Source: Gossypium raimondii (taxonomy: Eukaryota > Streptophyta > Magnoliopsida > Malvales > Malvaceae). Taken from it: a DNA stretch of 64,000 nt. The notes beneath the pieces were generated by a model. The model had not been told where the DNA came from. It ran no database searches and worked only from the letters and a program-made list of their open reading frames with translations. How positions within the stretch are numbered: the first letter of the stretch is position 1; every line of letters starts with the position of its first letter. The translations under genes were made by a program, and so were the position numbers. Positions 1 to 18,164 of this stretch are shown in pieces. The stretch is taken from contig NC_068576.1 in NCBI RefSeq assembly GCF_025698545.1, positions 57,014,094 to 57,078,093 on the forward strand. The letters are read 5' to 3'.

Positions 1-1132
1 AGTTTATATATGCAAGTAAATAAGCTTAAAAACTCTAAACAGGGGTCTGATTTATCCAACAAACATGCAAATTTTTATCCTTTTCCTGTTGGCCAATATA
101 CATTATGTCCTTACAGTGTCATGTTTATTGTTGAATGCTCAAATATTGAGAACTAGAGAATTTGATATTATTCATTTCTTACTAGCGTGCCTAGATGCAC
201 GCCTAGATAAGTGCAAATAAATTGTTGGGAAAGCTAACTCAACAAGATCTAGTTAGTGAACACATTGGAAGTTGAAACTTAAAATAATGTTATCCGCAGA
301 AAATGTTTTGAAGTGGAGAATGTACCGTACTAAAATTTCGAAAGTATAACAGGTTCACAAGCCACTAATTAGAAGAATTTATCAGATAAATATATGCTAG
401 CATGAGAAAGATATAAAAGGCAAAAATAAGAGTACAAGACTAGATATGTTTTATGACACCAAATATGAGCAATGATATCTCAAATATGCATAAGATGATC
501 AAGGCTGAGATGACCATTGAGATGAGTTCATAAGAGAAAGCTGGACATCAAAAAATTCAAGGCAAAAAATACAAGAAACATGCTTAAGAGAGTTTAGACA
601 AGTAAAGAGCATGGTAGAGGTGCTCCTTAAAGAGATTTAACTAGGATATAGGAAATCCATATCAAGGGGATGATTGATGACCAAAGGAGAGAGATGATGG
701 TAATTAGAGAGAAAAAACCCTTTCTTCTCCAGCTCATTGAAGATATGAATTAAACTGACAAAATGTAGAAATATCATCTATGTAGCCAACCCAACTTAAT
801 AGAGAAAGTTCTATGTTACTGTTGTAGCAATAAAAAGCATTAAACCACACAATAATTTGCTAAGCAAAATCTACTCCCACATCACTATGTAACTGACACC
901 ATAACCATGTGTCAAGTTAAGTTTGTTCATCTATTTCGTAGCACACTTTGACAATGTTTCTTATCACAATCTTGCAAACCTTCTTCAAGGAATAGGCACT
1001 TTTGATATCCAAACCATAAACATGAAGAGCATTTAATAACCTTTACTGTTCATTCCAAAAATTAAATACACACATATATAAGTTATATGAGAATAATTAG
1101 AATCATCAAAAGTTAAAGAAAAAAAAGGTTAC
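1..1132 (-). other. Intron of the SNAPc4/MYB4R1-like gene
   Basis: The minus-strand exon upstream of this stretch ends with a GAG|GTAACC donor at 1133/1132, and no matching downstream exon is visible before the left edge. I looked for the tryptophan-rich MYB repeats expected next in this family and found none here. The stretch is AT-rich, has no long reading frame and appears intronic. The remaining exons should lie to the left of position 1. Confidence 0.55.
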
Positions 1133-2869
1133 CTCGGGATCCTCGAAAGTCCTCAACTTCCTGGCTGAAATTAATTGTATACGAGGATCCTTCTTTGCTG
1201 ATAATGCTCGGCCTGTTAATTTTTTGCAAGAAACCTGAAAGTCTCTAAGAATTTTAACACGTTCCTTCAATTTCTTGTTCTCCTCAATTTTAACTTCAAT
1301 GTGAGCCAACTTACTTCGAAGAAACATCTGATAAGACCTGTTCTTTTTAATTGCATCAAAGAGAAGTTGTGCAGACTTTGGAAATCTTGAGGACTTGTAT
1401 GTTGATAACACGTTGACATCAGACTGGTCACACTGAACTAAACTTAGAGGCTGCATCTCCGCATTGTCACTTGAAACATGGGAAATATTGCCATTCTGCT
1501 CATAATCTTGAAACTTTTCACATATATCATTGCCTGTTGCATCTTTTAAGGGTGTTCTAGTCATATAAATGGGATCTGTTTTCTCCATGTTATCCTCTCT
1601 GCTGTTTTTCCAGGTGTCTGATCAATATATTTAAGAGAAACATAAACCAGGGGCATAAATGAGTAGCAACTATAGGTAATTGTTCATGTTTTAACATAAA
1701 TGTATGGGCTACAGACAGAAACTGAGAAGAAACAGAGGAGATTGATATCAACATAAACAATATCTTAGGAACAGCTAACAAAAGCTTAAGTCCTGAATTA
1801 GAGTTAAATAATAAAAACTTAAGGTCTATATTAGATTTAAATAGTATTGACAAACAAATATTATCAAAAAAGATACTCATCACTGGTAATATGATGAATT
1901 CAACCATTGCCTTTAACACATACGGATGGCATTCAACAAAAAGAGTGAAAACAAACTTCCATGAGATCTCCAAGAATTTTAAAATTTTGAACCTAAAAGA
2001 GAAAAATGGAAAGAAAATTTTTGGTATAGTTTTCACTTATACACTTCTACCAAGTTACATATGCAACCAAAATTTGAACTTCTTTACCCGTATTTTATTA
2101 ATAATACTTCTAAATTCATCCTTCAAACATCTTCTCTGTCAAACATGCGATGTTTTATATATTAAAAAAAAAAAGCATTCTATCAATAACCATAGCAACG
2201 ATTAGAACACAATAAATAACACTAAGCAGAGACCAACCATAACAGTATTTTGAACCGAAAAACAGTAGCAAGGCCGAAATTCAGAACTTGAGACGATAAC
2301 ATCATGGTTTCAGATTTAAAATTCGAACTAAAAATGAAATAATGAAAATTTATATAACGAAACACAAAAATCCATTATCGAATTAAACAGAATTCATTAG
2401 AACTTCAACTCACTACACTGTAAAACCGTAGTTTCAAGGAGGATAGAGACTTACAATCGGTAGAATAAGCCAAAAACCGCTTCTGAATAATACGAAGAGT
2501 CTCGAAATCATCTTCAGCATCCTCATCCGAAGAAATTGGAGGAAAAGTGCAGAGAGGCTTCAAAGAAAGAGGCTCATAAACATCCTCGGAAAGAGCCAAT
2601 CGATTCCGTATACTCCGGAAAATCTCCAGATCATCTTCGCTCCCCGAATCCGCGGACGCGGGTGAGGCGGCGGTCGAAGTGGAAGGCCGTTCGTTGTCGA
2701 CGGATACGATATCGAGGCCGTTAAGGTCGGTTCCGGTGCGCAAACAGGCTTTCTTTAGAGCTTCCATGTCCTCGTCAAAACCGACGCCGTTTTCATTGCC
2801 GGAGAGTTCAACGTCATCTACCTCTTCTTCTTCATCGTTCACGGTGTCGTATTCGTCTTTTAGTGACAT
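1133..2869 (-). CDS. SNAPc subunit 4 / MYB4R1-like protein, 5' part (partial)
   Basis: Two exons are visible: 2869-2455 (ATG at 2869, 138 codons plus one base) and 1617-1133, joined by a GTAAGT donor and a GATCAG acceptor that keep the frame. The first exon encodes a very acidic N-terminus, with runs of D and E and a serine-rich patch. The second encodes a basic, probably coiled-coil segment containing SRFPKSAQLLFDAIKKNR and KKLKERVKILRDFQ. From memory these match the region before the MYB repeats in plant MYB4R1, the counterpart of the snRNA-activating complex subunit SNAPC4. That family acts in the nucleus on snRNA promoters, by analogy with the animal protein. The DNA-binding repeats are not in the window, so the function rests on the N-terminal resemblance. 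An earlier acceptor closer to the second exon would create a stop at the junction, which is why 1617 was chosen. The 5' end faces the PPR gene about 1 kb away. Confidence 0.7.
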
Positions 2870-3870
2870 TGCTCTGGCTTGTTTGTTGAGCGAGAAAGCT
2901 AAAAAAATCTACAAAAGGTTTAGGTGGAATTACAGTGAAGCTTGCAGGGGAATGCTAAAGAAGTTTAAAGAGAGAGCAACATGGAAATAAACAAACAAGC
3001 GGTGGTTTCTGCTTCCGATTCGAACAAAAGAATACATACAACGGTTCATGGGTCTCTGCTAGGGCGAAAATGAGAGATCCATTAATATTTTTGGGTTAGA
3101 GAAAAATATGGGTCCATGGGTTGGGCTTTATTTTTATATCCAATGAGGAAGAAAACATAAATTATTGGGTTAATTCTACTAGACGTCCCATGTTATGATT
3201 CAAATTTAAATTTGACCCTAAACTATAAAACATTTTAATTGAATTCTCAAAGTATAGTCTTTTATGTCAGCCTATCTATTTTTTAGATCATATATGTGCT
3301 TGATTCTTATTAAAATTATCAAGTTTTTTTTGAATATTAATTTTTAATTTTTATGTCTTATTTTGTAATCAATTATTAGTCTCGTATTGTAACTTAAAAA
3401 AAAATGATATTGTTCTTTATACTTCCTAATTAATTTTTTTACTAAATTAACCCTTTGGTCATAAACAGAAGAAGTTGAAGAATAAAGAAAAACATCTTTT
3501 CATTGGCCACTTGCCTATTGAAATTATTCATTAAAAATTAAGTATTAAAGTTCGAACTTTTATAATTGACTTGGTGGTTTAGGGATGTACTATCTATAAA
3601 ATTCATTCGAGTTTGAACCGATTATTTTGTAACTATTAATAATTAGATGATCGAAAAAGAAATTTACTAATACTTAAAGTAATCATTTATGTAACTTTTT
3701 ATTATTAAATGATAAAAAGACATAATTGGTGATTATTAATGTAATTTTCCCTTATTTTGTTTTGATTATTATCATTGGAACATATATTATTTGTTACTGT
3801 ACTCAACCTCCTTTAAATTTCCATATATTGCCCGCCCTCCGAAAACACTGCTCCAAACTTTTGCATTTTT
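2870..3870. other. Divergent spacer between SNAPc4-like and PPR genes
   Basis: About 1 kb separates the two start codons, so both promoters must lie here. 2870-3060 is relatively GC-rich and is the likely 5' UTR and promoter of the minus-strand gene. 3160-3720 is AT-rich and carries degenerate motifs of the type found in the foldback elements elsewhere in the window. I see no further gene and no clear single TATA box. Confidence 0.5.
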
Positions 3871-6550
3871 ATGCTGAAACTGAAAGCCATGCGCGGGAGA
3901 TATCGTTGGAGGCAGTTACATTCCATCAAAGAACTACGAACGAACCCAAATTCATATCCATCGAAGAAGACATTAACTCAGAGAAGACACAATGACAAAC
4001 CCCGACCAGTTGGTGACTCCGACATAAAGCAATGGAACATGGCCATATCTTACTACATGCGCAATTCCCAGCTGGACTCAGCTCTTCATTTCTTTAACTT
4101 GATGCCACGCCGGAGCTCCGTTTCTTACAATGCAATGATATCTGGGTACTTGATGAACGGTCGGTTTGATCTCGCGAGGAACTTGTTCGATGAAATGCCT
4201 GAAAGAGACTTGGTTTCTTGGAATGTTATGATTAGTGGGTGTGTAAGGAACAATAACGTTGCTGCTGCGAGGGAATTATTTGAGGAAATGCCTGAAAGGG
4301 ATGTTGTTTCGTGGAATGCGATGTTGTCTGGGTATGCACAGAATGGTTGCATTGATGAGGCAAGGAAAATTTTTGATAGAATGCCTTGTAAGAATTCGAT
4401 ATCGTGGAATGCTCTGCTTGCAACTTATGTACAGAATGGGAGGATGGAAGAAGCTTGTAGGTTGTTTGAATCGAAATTGGATTGGGATTTGGTTTCTTGG
4501 AATTGTTTGATGGGTGGGTTTGTGAAAAAGAAGATGTTGGTTGATGCTAGAAGGGTTTTTGATAGAATTCCTTTCAGAGATAAAATCTCTTGGAATACTA
4601 TCATTACTGGTTATGCACAAAATGGTGAGATTGAAGAAGCTAGGAGATTGTTTAATGAGTCTCCGGTTCGAGATGTATTTACATGGACAGCGATGGTGTC
4701 TGGTTTTGTGCAGAATGGACTGGTTGATGAAGCTAGGGAAACTTTTGAACAAATGCCACAAAAGAATGCTGTTTCATGGAATGCAATGATTGCAGGGTAT
4801 GTACAATGTAAGAGAATGGACATGGCTAGGAAATTGTTTGACAAAATGCCATTTCGAGATGTCACTACTTGGAATACAATGATCACAGGGTATGCTCAGA
4901 GTGGTGAGATAGCTCATGCTAGGGACTTTTTTGATCGAATGCCTCGACATGATCCTGTTTCTTGGGCAGCAATGATTGCTGGGTATGCTCAAAGTGGTTA
5001 TAGTGAAGAGGCTTTACGCCTTTTCGTCGACATGAAACGAGATGGAGAAAGGTTGAATAGGTCATCATTTGCATGTGCCTTGAGCACATGTGCTCATATT
5101 GCTGCTTTAGAATTGGGGATGCAGTTGCACGGGCGGCTGGTTAAGGCAGGATATGAAAGTGGGTCCTTTGTTGGAAATGCCCTGCTTTTAATGTACTGCA
5201 AGTGTGGAGGCATAGAAGAAGCTTGTAGTGCATTTGAAGAGATAATGGAGAAGGACATTGTCTCATGGAATACAATGATTGCTGGTTATGCAAGACATGG
5301 ATTTGGTAAAGAGGCCCTAAAGATTTTCGAGTCAATGAAGGCAGCTGGTGTCAAACCAAATGATACCACTATGGTAATTATTAATTAACTTTAAAATTTA
5401 ACCTGCTATTAGAAATACTCTGGCCACATGTTATTAATTCATTTCCTTAAACATATTCCACACTCAAGATATGGTGTCAACCATGCCCCAAAAATAGCAT
5501 TTAAAAAAAAAAAAATCACATATCCTACCCTAGTGATTAACTTGAGGTTTAGCTGAGATGAGAGTTAATACGGCTTATCTTCTCAGAAATGGAAGGAATG
5601 TTTTAATCTGATGCAATACTGTTTTGATTTTCAATGGCAACCTTCGTCTAGGAGAGGCAATCGAGAAAACTCTTTAAATGTGGAATATTTTCTTCTACGT
5701 CACGTAGTTCATAGTTTTTTACTTGTGTAGTTTATTGTTTCAGGTCGGAGTACTGTCAGCTTGTAGTCATGCTGGCTTAGTGGATAGGGGCATGGAATAT
5801 TTCTACTCGATGAACCAAGATTATGGTATAACAGCAAATTCACGACACTATACTTGCATGGTTGATCTTCTTGGCCGAGCTGGTCGATTGGACGAGGCCC
5901 AGAAGTTGATCAGAAACATGCCCTTTGAACCAGATGCAGCAACATGGGGGGCTTTACTTGGTGCAAGCAGAATTCATGGCAATACCAAATTAGCTGAAAT
6001 GGCTGCCGAGTTGATTTTCGAAATGGAACCTGAGAATGCAGGAATGTATGTTCTTCTCTCAAATTTATATGCAGCTTCTGGTAGATGGGCTGATGTTAGT
6101 AAGATGAGATTGAAAATGAGGGATACTGGCGTGAAGAAAGTACCGGGGTGTAGTTGGCTTGAGGTCCAGAACAAGATCCATACATTTTCCGTTGGAGACT
6201 CATGCCACCCAGATAGGGATAAAATCTATGCTTATTTAGAAGAATTAGATCTTAAAATGAAGCGTGAGGGCTATGTGTCCTCTATAAAATTGATATTACA
6301 TGATGTAGATGAGGAAGAGAAGGAACACATGCTCAAGTATCACAGTGAAAAATTGGCTGTGGCTTATGGTATTCTATCTATTCCTGCTGGTAGACCAATT
6401 CGTGTGATGAAAAACTTGCGTGTTTGCGAAGACTGTCACAATGCCATCAAATACATATCAAAAATTGTTGGCCGGTTGATTATCTTAAGGGATTCTAACC
6501 GCTTTCACCATTTCAGGGAAGGTTCATGTTCTTGTGGGGATTACTGGTAA
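3871..6550 (+). CDS. PLS-DYW pentatricopeptide repeat protein (RNA-editing factor type)
   Basis: Two exons, 3871-5373 and 5744-6550, give 769 residues. Residues about 55-500 are tandem PPR motifs of about 31 residues, each carrying a variant of DxVSWNxMIxGY and RxLFDxMP, interspersed with longer L-type motifs. The C-terminus carries the E region and a DYW domain: HSE at 701-703, CxxCH from 729 to 733, and a terminal DYW at 767-769. These residues match the zinc-binding, cytidine-deaminase-like signature of DYW proteins. Such proteins are imported into plastids or mitochondria and specify C-to-U editing sites. The closest relative I recall is Arabidopsis At4g02750, of similar length. The target transcript cannot be read from the sequence. 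An unspliced transcript would stop soon after position 5373, so splicing of the 370-base intron is required for the DYW domain. Confidence 0.92.
5374..5743 (+). other. Single phase-0 intron of the DYW PPR gene
   Basis: The donor ATG|GTAATT and the acceptor TTGTTTCAG|GTCGGA flank a 370-base AT-rich stretch with in-frame stops. Joining the exons restores the family pattern [14 protein letters not shown] across the junction without a frame change. Introns are uncommon in this gene family. Confidence 0.85.
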
Positions 6551-8613
6551 GAATGTATCAGAAGCTGTTTAAAGTGGAATGGCAAAGGATTGATAGATTT
6601 GCATGCCTTTAATCCTTAATTTTTTTAGATATACATTTTCGGAATCTTATTAGATGCTTCCGAGTTAGCAAAAGCCTAAGGTAAGCAGTGTGCTGCATGT
6701 GGAAAGAGCCTACTTCCTTGAAGCCTTCATCCTACAAGTGTAGTAACTTTAAGATAATTATTACATTTTTGTTGAATTTTATGGTTGATTCTTTGGACTA
6801 AAGCTGGTCCATGATCAATAATGCGAAATAAATTGAACTTCTAGAATATGGGGAGGTGGGGGTGAGGCTTTCCTTTGCCATGGTACTATGAAGTAATGCA
6901 TTTGATCTGTGTATACATTGGGGAAATGCCTCTCTAATGTACTTGGCATATGGGACAACGAGGAGCAGACATCAGCTTCTAACTTGCTTTAAATCTAAAT
7001 TAACTTGGGAACCAATTTACAACGGAATGGAGAGAAAATGGTTGAATTGAATGGTTATCCTTTGCTTTTTTGCTGCAAAAAGAAACTTTTCACAGGTATT
7101 TTGATTTTTGATTTTGTGATACAAGCCATGGCTTGATTGTCAGCGTCTCTAATCCTTGAACCGTAATTTCTTGTAACAGGCAGGCCTTCACCATGCAGGT
7201 TGCAATCAGACATTATCTGTCTATGTTTCTCGATCTTATATGTTGGAGTTGTGTGAAGAAGCAATGGCGAGTCTAGCAAGGGGAAGATATAATAAACAAA
7301 TGCAAACTGATCGGGTCAGTCAACAAGCATGGATTAGAGTAAGCAAAAGATTATTCATGATAGATTAAACAGGTTCTGTGGTAAATGCTTGTCTATTTCC
7401 TTTAATATAATTTAAAGGCTCGTGATGAGCAACACAATTAGATAGGGAAGAATGTCACACTGAGAGCTCTAAAGAAGTGCATTAATCTTGCATCAAAAAA
7501 GAAAATGTCTCTGAATATGTAAACAAACGCACTACATATCTTTTACCATACATATACTTTGGGAAGAGTAATCGACAAACCTTTCGATCATTTTGGCATT
7601 CTTAACACTTTGTTTTGTCTTCCTCCTAGTTTATCTTCTGAATAAAGTGAAATTTATTGGAGGCTGATTAAGCCATTACTTTATAATGCCTCCAAATCAT
7701 TTATTTTATTTTAATACAATACACTTTTGCCTTAATAATAGGTTTGTGGTTTGGACCAAAAATTAAAGAGATTTGATAATACAGATTCAAACTCTATCTT
7801 TCCCTCTTAATATTGATAACAAAAAGAAAAAAGAATAATTTATGGATCTCTTGTCAACCACCACAGCATACTTTTCCAAAAACAGCCCATAAGATTCCAA
7901 CAAGGTAAAAAGATCAGACCCACACACAAGCATAAAACTAGAGATGTCCATAGACAGTACAAAAAAGCTTGTTTTGCTATTTAAAATATTAAAAGTTATA
8001 TATTTCTATAATATTTATATTTTTATAATAAATCTAAACTAAAAAAAATATAATTGAATAATAACTCAAACCCAAGGTGATTTCGATTACGAAACTCCAA
8101 TTCGTGCTCGACCTGTGAACAATTCTAATCAAAACCTCCTGCTTCGGAAAATAAAGAGATAATCCATTGTATTAATGCAGAAACAACTAGACATAAGAAA
8201 TCGACTCTATTTCTTCACAAAAATCACATCCCTGACTGCCGAGTCTTATACGAGAGTCTAAAAATCTCGGCCTAGAATAGAAACCATGACATAGTAGTAT
8301 ATATATAATGTTACTGTTTTTCTTTTATAGTGTTCTTACTCCCTACCAATGCATGCCATTCTAAAGTTCATTATATAGGATAAATACAACAACTCTTGTT
8401 TTTCTCAAATGTATGAAAGCTGGAGCTTTCTCGATCATACCCGCTATTATAGTCCTACCGTAAGCTTCTGTTCATGTAAACCGGGGAAAAAAGGAAAAAA
8501 CTTTGGCACAAATCACTATGAATCCCCCTCTTCCCAACAATCAAGGGGGGGGGGGATGGCTAACGTACCGACCAAGGCAACTAAATACTTGAAAAGCAAA
8601 TTCCAAGTTTCAA
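6551..8613. other. Convergent spacer between PPR and MAP kinase genes
   Basis: This holds the 3' ends of two genes that face each other. The first 300 bases or so are the probable 3' UTR of the PPR gene, and about 8270-8613 is the likely 3' UTR of the MAP kinase. I see no gene in the middle; short reading frames there lack codon bias or family resemblance. A run of ten G residues lies near 8546-8556. Confidence 0.5.
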
Positions 8614-13786
<5,173 letters not shown>

Positions 13787-14019
13787 ATACTCTTTTTTAC
13801 TTGGATTCACAGCCAACCAATATCAACATTTCCCGTTTCCTATTTTTTCTCCTTTCGGCTTTCTCTTCCCCCTTCTATTTATCGCCCATCTCTTCCCCCC
13901 CCCAAAAAATTAAATTAAATTATTCCATTTCTTTTATATTAATTTATACTTTTAACTTTGAAAATTATATTAATGTTGACAATTTGTATTTGATATATTA
14001 TTTTATTAATCTAAACATT

Positions 14020-14535
14020 TGTAAATTTACATATTTAACTGTTGAACTTTAAAAGTTATAAAATAATTTTTAAATTATTTCAAAATTTTCATTTAAATCA
14101 TTAGGTTGTTAAAATCATTATTACATGGCATTCTTTATTCGCACCAATAAAAATCTCTCATTTCCTTCTTTTCTACAATTCAAAATTGTTTTATAAAACA
14201 AAATTGAGAAATAATGGTCCACTGAAACAACTTTAAACATTGCAAATATGTAAGTCAAAATTTAAATAGTTTTTTTCTTCGATCTTCAGCACTGACCATC
14301 AGATCAACTTGGATGTAAGGTATATTCTTTTACTCGTTAATGGGTATTGATCCACTACATCGATCATCAAATCATTGCTCAAAGCTCGCTAGCTAGACTT
14401 AAAAAAAGTTTTAAGAGTCCAGTGACTTAAATAAAAACTTTCAAATATGTAGTTCAATGACCATTTTGCAACTTTTTAAAGTTGAGTGATTAAAATGTAA
14501 ATTTACTAGTAATTTAATGACATTGAGTATAAATT
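14020..14535 (-). repeat. Terminal-inverted-repeat element, copy 1
   Basis: The right end carries TTTTTAAAGTTGAGTGA followed by TAAATTTACTAGTAATTTA. The left end has the complementary GAACTTTAAAAGTTATAAA. Inside is a conserved core, ACTCGTTAATGGGTATTGA near 14332-14350. The same core and ends recur in inverse orientation near 18170-18970 and 37215-38095. There is no coding capacity, so it is a non-autonomous element. The boundaries are approximate. Confidence 0.55.
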
Positions 14536-17500
14536 ACCTAATTATTTGTTAATTTTGAGAATTTATTCTATTTATTTTCATTTAATTTAAACTAAAAAAA
14601 GTAAATATTTTATTTCTAAAATTTAGGCCATCAAACTTAAAAAAAAAAACCTCAATTTATTATTCTTATATTTCATACTATCCTATACTCCTAGATATTT
14701 CTAAATTTTAATTTCTAATCATACATTATTACTGTTCACTTATTGAAATCCGATGAACAATAACGTTAAGTATCGACTCGAATTTGTCACAAAATTAATT
14801 CATTAATTAACACAAATAAGATTCGCGTTGGTTAAATTAAGAAAGTTATTATTGTGTCGATATTTATATTCGCTTAAATTTAACAATAAATACCCAAGAC
14901 TCATATATTTCACCTATTATATGGCAAAACAACAATAATGCAAGAAGACGTAACGTTAATTATGAAGCTTCTAATGGAGTGTCGTCCAGTAATGAAAAAT
15001 TTCGAGTACAATATAACGGAGATCATTTATTGAGCATTTGGAACAAATGGTTGATGACTCACTTCGAGCATCTCCCACAGTATCCAATATCCAAATATAT
15101 TCAACATCATACTAGAAGATACATTATTCAATTCATTGAAAATATTTCGATGTCACAAAAGTTCGACAACTTAATTCATTATATATATATATATTCATTA
15201 TTATAAATTTTTAAAATTAGTAGTAAATTTAGTTAAGGATCCTTTGTTTTATTACGCATTTCTCTATGTAAAATAGGTTTTTTTTTTAGGGACGAAGCTA
15301 AAAAATTGTTTTAAAGAGCTAAAGATAAATCATAATTTTTTTGGAAGTTAAAGTGTATCTTTATCATTATATCAATATGTAATTTTATAAAAGTTTAAGA
15401 AATTAAATGACAAATTTAACATTTTAAGGCTCAAATTAATTGTCGTGCGTGCTTCAACACGCTCAAATTCACATTTTTTATACTAATAGGGATGTCGATG
15501 CAACCCAACTAAGGCTCAATGAAAAATAATTTTATTTTTTATTTTTTAAATTTGGTGTCATTTTAATGATTTTGTTAGTAGATTATAAAATAATAAATTA
15601 ACTTCTATAGAATGAAGCATAGTTGCTTGGTTCGAAATAGTTGGCCTAACATAGGCGACACGTAGGCTTCTGATTATCTGATATATATCGGTGGCCTACA
15701 CGGTCACAGCTAATTGCCAGTTTCACATTCATCTCCATAATAAATTAATCATGTGTTTATTTGTATGATTGGCCTTTTATTTTCACACCAACATCTACTC
15801 ACCAATTTTTGTTATTATCTATGGATGAGCTGGGATGTAATTTTTGTATATTAGTTTAATTATTTTTAATTTATTTATTTATAAAAAAATTAAATTATAT
15901 TTGTAAAGTTATTAACCTAATATATTCATATAATACTCATAGAAAGTCACGTTTTATTTTAGTTAATGAATTTAATTTAATCATTTAAATAGCGATTTTA
16001 ATTTTAAATTTTGAAAAAATTATAAAAAATAAAAACGATCAAATTAGAGTATAAAATTAAATATAAACTTAACATAGTATATGATTAATAGTAAAATTTG
16101 ACCTAATGAATTTAATTATTTCCGTTTGGATCAATATAAAATTTGAAAAATACAAAAATTAAAAAAGACTAAATTAGAATATATAAAAATAAATTTATTA
16201 CTTATCTATCATATAAAGCTAAGATGTTTGAATTAGATTGGTTTAGACAAAGAACTGACCAGTATATCGGTCAAGACAAAAAGATTAAATTAGTCTCTGA
16301 ACGAACCGCTCAAAATTGATAAAAATTGAAATCCAAGTCAAAAGACAATGGTTGAACCGAGTTATAATTTTTTAATATTTATTAACTTTTAATAATTTAA
16401 TTATTTATTATTAGATCAATTATCAAATCAGTTGAATTAAAAATTTAACTAGTTAACAGACTAAAGTGACACGAAGGGCGCTAGCAAAGGTCAAGGTCCC
16501 CAAAAATAAATAAAAATCAAATTGGCTCATTTATATTTTATAAAATTATAAATAAATAATCAAATTACACTTTACTTCTCTAAAACAATAAAATTTTAAT
16601 TTAATTATTTTAAATTATAAATATATAAAAATAATTTTTAGCTTCGCTTCTGTCCACCGATTCGATTTTTACGATATCCATATAAAAGATAGAATAGTGC
16701 CAAATCTAAAATCTATCTTTTTTTTTTAATAGTAACAAAAAATAAATGAGCTAAGCCGAAAATGTAAAGTAAAAGTAAGCGAAAACGAGTTGTAAGTGTC
16801 AGCAAATATGTGGTTGCAATTTGTGGCCATCGCGTAGGGCTTGAGTGCACGTTTCCATCATGATGTCCGAAAGTGAAATCCCATACACACTCACACGCTT
16901 AAATAACAATCATCATCTATCATTGTTATGATTAGTAATAAAGATAAATTTAATTATTTTAAATTCCACATAAAAATATAATTAAAATAATATGTAATGA
17001 TGTATTCAATTTTGAAATAAAATTTAATATAGAATAAATAAATTATGATATGATATAAATATACGAGTGACAAAATTTAATCAGAGGGGATGGATAATTG
17101 AGGAATTTCCTTTTATGGTCTTGTATGAAAAAAACTTTTGGTGCGGTATTACATCAATCGTTTTTGCATGCAAAATCACATGGACGTTGGCTTGGAATTA
17201 AAAAATAAATAAAGTAATCATTTTAATTTGCATGGAAATTTTGTTTTTGTTTTTCTTACAAATTAAAGTTCCAATAAAATTTGAAATGAATGCGCATGCA
17301 TAGAGCAAGTTAAAAATAAATTCATATAAAATATAAATTTACAATTTTAATAATTTATATTTTATAATTTTAAATGATTAAATCAAAATTTATTATTTTT
17401 AAAGCGAAAGTATAATTTTATTTTTATAAAATTAAAGTTTTTACAATTTAAAATTTTAAATGTGAAATTTTATATTTTAGGAAGTTAAGCCTCTACGCTG

Positions 17501-18164
17501 CCCTTGTGCATGGACATTACCTAACTAGATAGTATATTTTATTTCTTTTAAATGAAAATATAAATATTATTATGAGCGTATTTTTATTTATTATGTTTGT
17601 ATCGGGAATCAAATGGAGATTAAATTAGTTGGTAAATGACTGAAAACATACTATTTTTGCACAGAAACAAAATAGGTTAAAATATGCTTAAAATATTTGC
17701 ATTTTTCCTTATGAGCGAAGCCATATTTTTTATGGGAGGACAATATTAAATTATATTGTTTTATGAGAGCTAAGCAATTTCACTATTGTATATATTAAAT
17801 GTTAATATATATCTTTATGATTTTAGAATTATTAAATCAAAATTTTATTATTTGTGAAAGTTTAGATTATAATTTTATTATTTATTAACTTAAAATTTTA
17901 CATATTTTCATGGGTCAAAAGCATGATTTCCCATTATAGGAGGGTTTGGGCTCTGTTTGGCCCTTGCCCTTACCATTCTCTTCTAATGTTAAGAATTTAG
18001 TTTACCTATAATTTAATTCTCTAAATTTTTTTCTAGCTTTTAATTTTAAATTCAATTTTTACCTGTCAAATTTCATTTGTAAAATTACCACATTATATTT
18101 AGAAACTTAAAACTTTTTATGACAATAGAAAACATTTGAATTACCAACTTATTTCTATTTATTT

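Noticed and set aside
1-1130. MYB repeats of the SNAPc4/MYB4R1-like gene
   Set aside because: I looked for tryptophan-spaced repeats on the minus strand and found none, so I do not claim them in the window.
7055-7279. A 74-codon minus-strand frame in the PPR/MAPK spacer
   Set aside because: It has no family resemblance or splice partners, and no promoter is visible.
8546-8556. A run of ten G residues as a possible functional quadruplex
   Set aside because: A single uninterrupted G run in a 3' UTR region is more simply a homopolymer or an assembly weak spot.
13787-13816. An upstream extension of the MAP kinase frame by ten codons
   Set aside because: It begins with TTG, not ATG, and the conserved MGGG start of the MPK8/MPK15 group lies at 13786.
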